Position numbers and translations under genes: made by a program. From assembly GCF_902859945.1 (NCBI RefSeq), contig NZ_CADIKL010000011.1, forward strand, positions 153,756 to 217,755: a stretch of 64,000 nt of DNA. The letters run 5' to 3'. Positions 60,859 to 64,000 of the stretch are shown piece by piece. Origin of the DNA: Paraburkholderia caffeinitolerans (GTDB lineage: Bacteria; Pseudomonadota; Gammaproteobacteria; Burkholderiales; Burkholderiaceae). The notes under the pieces were generated by a model. That model had not been told where the DNA came from. It ran no database searches and was given only the letters and a program-made list of their open reading frames with translations. Position 1 is the stretch's first letter. Every line of letters starts with the position of its first letter.

Positions 60859-60959
60859 ACATCGACCCGATCCCAGCGACAACACTCGAAGCTAGTGTTA
60901 CCGCTCGTCCGCCCGCGTCCCGCGGCACAACGAGACGCACCGCCCTAGGAGACGCAGCC

Positions 60960-61805
60960 ATGCCATACAAGACCCTGCTCGCTTATCTCGACCCGAGCGA
61001 GCGCGCGCAAGCGCGGCTCGACTTCGCGCTGACGCTCGCGGGCCGCTTCGACGCGCACCTCATTGGCCTTTACTCGCCGTTCGCGCCGGAAGCGCGCGCG
61101 TACTTCAGTGTCGCCGGCTGCGCGCCCTACTACAGCGAATACTGCGATGCGCGGCGCAGCCAGCAGGCCACGGCGGAGGAATCGTTTCGCCACGACTTGC
61201 GGCGCGCCGGCATGGAAGGCGAGTGGATCGCATTCGACGACTATGCCGAACAGCCGATCATCCGCCGCAGCCGCCACGCCGATTTGCTGGTCGCGGGCCA
61301 GGCGAGTCCCGACGACGATGCCCATGCGCTGCGCGCGTGCTTTCTGGAAAGCGTGGTCATGACGTCCGGCAGGCCGGTGCTGGTGCTGCCTTACGCGGGA
61401 ACGCTGCGCGCCGCGTGCGAGTCGATCGTGATCGCGTGGGACGGCAGCCGCGAAGCCGCGCGCGCGGTGCACGACGCGATGCCCCTGCTGCAAGCCGCGA
61501 AGCGCGTGACGGTGCTGCATATCGGTACGCCCGCTTCGTCGCGCGCTGCGGCGTCGTCGGGCGCCGGCATCGCGAACATCGACCAGATGCTGGCCAGGCA
61601 CGCGGTCAATGTCGACTTTGCGCAAAGCCTTAGCGACGCGGACGAGACGGTGGGCGACACCTTGATTTCGTGGGGCGCGACGAGCGGCTGCGACTGTGTC
61701 GTGGCGGGCGCTTACAGCCATCCGCAATGGCGCGAGCACGTGCTCGGCGGCGTCACGCGCGCGCTGCTCGAATCGGCCACCGTGCCGGTTCTGCTGTCGC
61801 ATTGA
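60960..61805 (+). CDS. Universal stress protein (two UspA-like halves)
   Basis: The 281-residue protein begins MPYKTLLAYLDPSERAQARL and has a second UspA-like half from about residue 150. The Gly signature is weak (VAGAYSHPQWREHVLGGVTRA), so ATP binding is uncertain. AGGAG lies before the ATG. It is divergent from the exporter operon and shares its promoter region. Confidence 0.9.
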   Translation: MPYKTLLAYLDPSERAQARLDFALTLAGRFDAHLIGLYSPFAPEARAYFSVAGCAPYYSEYCDARRSQQATAEESFRHDLRRAGMEGEWIAFDDYAEQPIIRRSRHADLLVAGQASPDDDAHALRACFLESVVMTSGRPVLVLPYAGTLRAACESIVIAWDGSREAARAVHDAMPLLQAAKRVTVLHIGTPASSRAAASSGAGIANIDQMLARHAVNVDFAQSLSDADETVGDTLISWGATSGCDCVVAGAYSHPQWREHVLGGVTRALLESATVPVLLSH

Positions 61806-61824
61806 AGGCGCGGCGCGCGATCGG

Positions 61825-61838
61825 CTGATACAGGTCAA
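61825..61838. promoter_or_regulatory. FNR/ANR box (CTGAT-N4-GTCAA)
   Basis: The predicted start near 61873 leads into the 55-residue membrane protein gene. Confidence 0.6.
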
Positions 61839-61901
61839 TTGGGCGAGGTAGACGGGATTTAAGCTGAACCAATATTCTTGGCTTCCCCGCGAGATGCAAC
61901 C

Positions 61902-62069
61902 ATGTACAAGCGACTGATCTTCCTTGCCGTCCTTGCGCTGCCCGGCTCGTTCTTCATCATCACGGCGGTCAGCTTCCATCCTCGCGGCCGTGCGCTGCTC
62001 GCGGACGTAGTGGGATTCGCTGTGCCGCACGCCAGATACGCGTCCACGCGCGACGGCACGGCACGCTGA
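61902..62069 (+). CDS. Small single-helix membrane protein
   Basis: The 55-residue protein has one hydrophobic segment (MYKRLIFLAVLALPGSFFII) and a polar tail. GCGAGA precedes the ATG, and an FNR-type box lies about 70 bases upstream. Small proteins of this sort can tune larger membrane complexes, but no partner can be named. Confidence 0.55.
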   Translation: MYKRLIFLAVLALPGSFFIITAVSFHPRGRALLADVVGFAVPHARYASTRDGTAR

Positions 62070-62139
62070 GACCGGGAACCGCACGAAGGAAGCGAAGCGC
62101 GTTTGCCGCCGCTGCAATGCCGCTGTAAAGCTCACGCAC

Positions 62140-63084
62140 TCAGTACACGGGGCGCCCGGCGTCATAGAACCGTTGTACCTGCGCAGCGTCGCAAAGCGCC
62201 GTCCCGCTCGTCAGCAGGGTTGCCGATGCCGCCGCCTGCGCAAGACGGGCCGCAGCCGCCAGCCCATCGCCCCGGCGCAACGCGACGACCAATCCCGCAA
62301 GAAAGCTGTCGCCCGCGCCGATCGCACTCGAAACGGATACCGGCAGGGCCTTCACGCGTATCGTTTCTTGGGCCGATACCAGCAGCGCGCCACGATCCCC
62401 AAGCGTCAGCGCAACGATTTCCGCGCGCCGCCGCGCCACGATCTCGCGCGCGGCGGCCAGTTGCGCCGCCTCGTCGGCAAGCGGCCGCCCCGCCAGCCCG
62501 GCCAGTTCACCAAGGCTAGGCTTCACGAGGTAGACGCCTGCTTCCAGCGCCAACGCGAGCGGCGCACCCGATGTGTCCAGCGCCACCCGCGTGCCGCGTG
62601 CATGAGCCCGCTGCGCGAGATCCGCATAGGCTCGCGCAGGTACGCCCGGCGGCAGGCTGCCGCTCATCACGAGGTAGCGCGGTGCAGGCACTAGCGCATC
62701 GCAAGCCTCCATTGCGCTAACCCATTCGGCAGCCTCCACCGGCGCGCCAGGCAGCACGAAGCGGAACTCGCGGCCCGTCGAACGCTCCTTCACCGAGAAG
62801 TTTTCCCGTGTCTCGCCCGCGATATGCAGCCTTCGGCTGTCCACGCGCTCGGCTGCGAGCAGTTGCTCCAGCAACTCGCCCGTCACGCCGCCCGCGAGAT
62901 ACAGTGCGCGGCAGTGGGCCTGCGCGCCGTCGAGACGCTGGATCACGCGCGCGACATTGATGCCCCCGCCGCCCGGATAGCGGCTTGCCGTGTCGCAGCG
63001 CAGCTTGTGCGTGTCGATCACGCGCTCCACCGCCGTCGACACATCGACGGCGGGATTGGCTGTCAGCGTCAAGATCTCGATCAC
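62140..63084 (-). CDS. pfkB: PfkB-family sugar kinase (6-phosphofructokinase II / 1-phosphofructokinase type)
   Basis: The 314-residue protein has GGGGINVARVIQRL near the start and the anion-hole/base motif SAIGAGDSFLAGLVVAL near the end. Both are typical of the hexose-phosphate branch (LacC/FruK/PfkB) of the ribokinase superfamily. With PEP synthase in the island it could set the direction of hexose-phosphate flow. A perfect nine-base hairpin lies 28 bases before the start. I see no good FNR-type box, only a weak candidate near 63143-63156. Confidence 0.88.
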   Translation of the reverse strand: MIEILTLTANPAVDVSTAVERVIDTHKLRCDTASRYPGGGGINVARVIQRLDGAQAHCRALYLAGGVTGELLEQLLAAERVDSRRLHIAGETRENFSVKERSTGREFRFVLPGAPVEAAEWVSAMEACDALVPAPRYLVMSGSLPPGVPARAYADLAQRAHARGTRVALDTSGAPLALALEAGVYLVKPSLGELAGLAGRPLADEAAQLAAAREIVARRRAEIVALTLGDRGALLVSAQETIRVKALPVSVSSAIGAGDSFLAGLVVALRRGDGLAAAARLAQAAASATLLTSGTALCDAAQVQRFYDAGRPVY

Positions 63085-63111
63085 GTCATCGACTCCGATC
63101 CGGTGCCAAGC

Positions 63112-63133
63112 CCTGTAGGCCGACGCCTACAGG
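63112..63133. promoter_or_regulatory. Perfect hairpin/palindrome upstream of pfkB
   Basis: CCTGTAGGC, four bases, and GCCTACAGG form a nine-base inverted repeat 28 bases before the pfkB start. No T-run follows on either strand, so an operator or leader hairpin is more likely than a terminator. Confidence 0.5.
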
Positions 63134-63250
63134 TTCCAAAAAACGACCTACATCACTTTCAGCGCCGGCTCATTGGGAGGCCCGGCCACGCCGTCCATAC
63201 TGAAGACGTAGCGAATTCCGCTCGAACGTTCACCCCCAAGGAGCGTCGTC

Positions 63251-63478
63251 ATGCCCACCGCCGAAAGCCGCACGCCGTCCACCGCTCCGCTTGCCGGCGC
63301 AATTGCCGTCGACGACGCCAATGCGCTGCTCGCGCTCGCGCGTTCCGCCGGCATGCTCGTCACGCTCGACGGCCAGATCGGCCGCGAAAAATACCAGAGC
63401 GTCGCGGGTTCGCTGCGGTCGTTCCAATGCTTTGCCGCCGCGCTGCGCGACGCGCTCGCTGCCGGCCAGGCAGGCTGA
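63251..63478 (+). CDS. Small hypothetical protein
   Basis: The 75-residue protein begins MPTAESRTPSTAPLAG and has a helical core (DDANALLALARSAGMLVTLDGQI). AAGGAG is well spaced before the ATG. It has no known motif. It is divergent from pfkB across the palindrome region. Confidence 0.6.
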   Translation: MPTAESRTPSTAPLAGAIAVDDANALLALARSAGMLVTLDGQIGREKYQSVAGSLRSFQCFAAALRDALAAGQAG

Positions 63479-63509
63479 GCAACGTCCACCCTGCGCGGCC
63501 GCCATTGCG

Positions 63510-63890
63510 TCACTCCACGCTCAGATCGTCCACCACGGCGCGCACGCCCGGCGCGGCCCAGGCCGCGCCACGCGCCACGGCGCGCTCGGCAAAGGAATGA
63601 ACCTTGCCGGACAGCCTCACCGTGCCTTCGTCGACCGTGACCTGAATATGCCGCGCCTCGCGGTCCGCATGGCGGCGCATCGCTTCGAGAATGTCCTTGC
63701 TGATCTTGTCCGGCGCCACTGCATGCCTGACTTCGATGTGGTTCACCACGCCCGCGACCCCGCGCAACTGGGCGACGGCGCGCGCGGCCGCCTGGCTCTG
63801 CCATGTCCAGTCCACGGAGCCCTTGAGCACGACGTGGCCGCGCTCGACCTGCACCTGCACCGCGTCCGCGCTCAACCCGGCGGTCCAGTT
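63510..63890 (-). pseudogene. BON-domain protein cut by an insertion element
   Basis: About 127 residues carry two BON repeats (VQVERGHVVLKGSVDW, VTVDEGTVRLSGKVHS) and the usual end APGVRAVVDDLSVE. The reading is broken just before NWTAGLSADAV, where paralogues have another repeat and a start. Insertion-element sequence begins there, at a TA (63890-63891). The N-terminal part should lie beyond the window if the element is intact. Confidence 0.85.
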
Positions 63891-64000
63891 ACTGACGTGT
63901 GCACCAAATAGTGCGTGGTGCGTTATATGGGCATGAAGACAAAACCTGATGCCCGAAAACTGGATGGAGCCACCCAAGCCCACCTGAGAAAGCTCGTGGT
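63890..64000 (+). mobile_element. IS630-family-like element, left end
   Basis: From a TA target at 63890-63891 the sequence leaves the BON frame. A transposase-like frame opens at 63933 (MKTKPDARKLDGATQAHLRK) and runs off the window. This start resembles IS630-family transposases, which insert at TA. The terminal repeat is probably just inside 63892. Only the first 22 residues can be read. Confidence 0.65.

Noticed and set aside
63143..63156. Weak FNR-like site before the small gene at 63251
   Set aside because: It has three mismatches from the consensus, too many to count as a site.

Overview
The window looks like a chromosome or megaplasmid segment from a Burkholderiaceae bacterium (Burkholderia, Paraburkholderia or Caballeronia type). 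The evidence is the high GC content, the gene families present, an N-type ATPase operon in the Burkholderia gene order, and the overall resemblance to what I recall as the low-oxygen-activated (lxa) locus of Burkholderia cenocepacia. No rRNA, tRNA or CRISPR array was seen.

Region 1 (1-9.8 kb, mostly minus strand) is a catabolic cluster. It holds a CarAa-type Rieske oxygenase, an amidase-signature amidase, a one-protein [2Fe-2S]/FAD reductase and an M20-like protein that has lost its usual metal ligands. An AraC/XylS-type regulator lies upstream. Next come an acyl-CoA ligase interrupted by one in-frame TAG, and an MFS exporter. Region 2 (9.8-15 kb) is patchy: a carbamate kinase relic, a MetA-type outer-membrane protein, a pair of unknown genes (one multi-spanning membrane protein) and an IS6-type transposase relic.

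Region 3 (15-63.9 kb) is the main system. Eighteen copies of an FNR/ANR-type box, TTGA(T/C)-N4-(A/G)TCAA with at most one further mismatch, lie in intergenic gaps (two overlap the edge of a neighbouring gene). In each case a gene start lies a short distance past the transcription start predicted for a box centred at -41.5. The genes behind these boxes form an oxygen-limitation survival programme. It includes hemerythrin, four universal stress proteins, cytochrome b562/b561, BON-domain proteins and an alcohol dehydrogenase. Carbon storage and acetate enzymes are PHB synthase and depolymerase, acetate kinase, acetyl-CoA synthetase with an acetate transporter, and PEP synthase; an ATP-dependent PfkB sugar kinase lies at the right end without a clear box. 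There are also flavodoxin/quinone-reductase/nitroreductase-type redox proteins, a nine-gene N-type ATPase, an ACP-FAAL-acyltransferase fusion, an ABC exporter with membrane-fusion and outer-membrane parts, a PolX DNA polymerase and an APH-like/P-loop kinase fusion.

Several members of the island are broken: a heavy-metal P-type ATPase, an Hsp20, an FAD oxidoreductase reduced to its first 28 codons, the exporter's outer-membrane component (2-base frameshift in a GC run), and a BON gene cut by an IS630-type element at the right edge. The island therefore appears to be an inherited low-oxygen regulon that is being trimmed. The left 15 kb reads as less GC-rich and probably has a different history.
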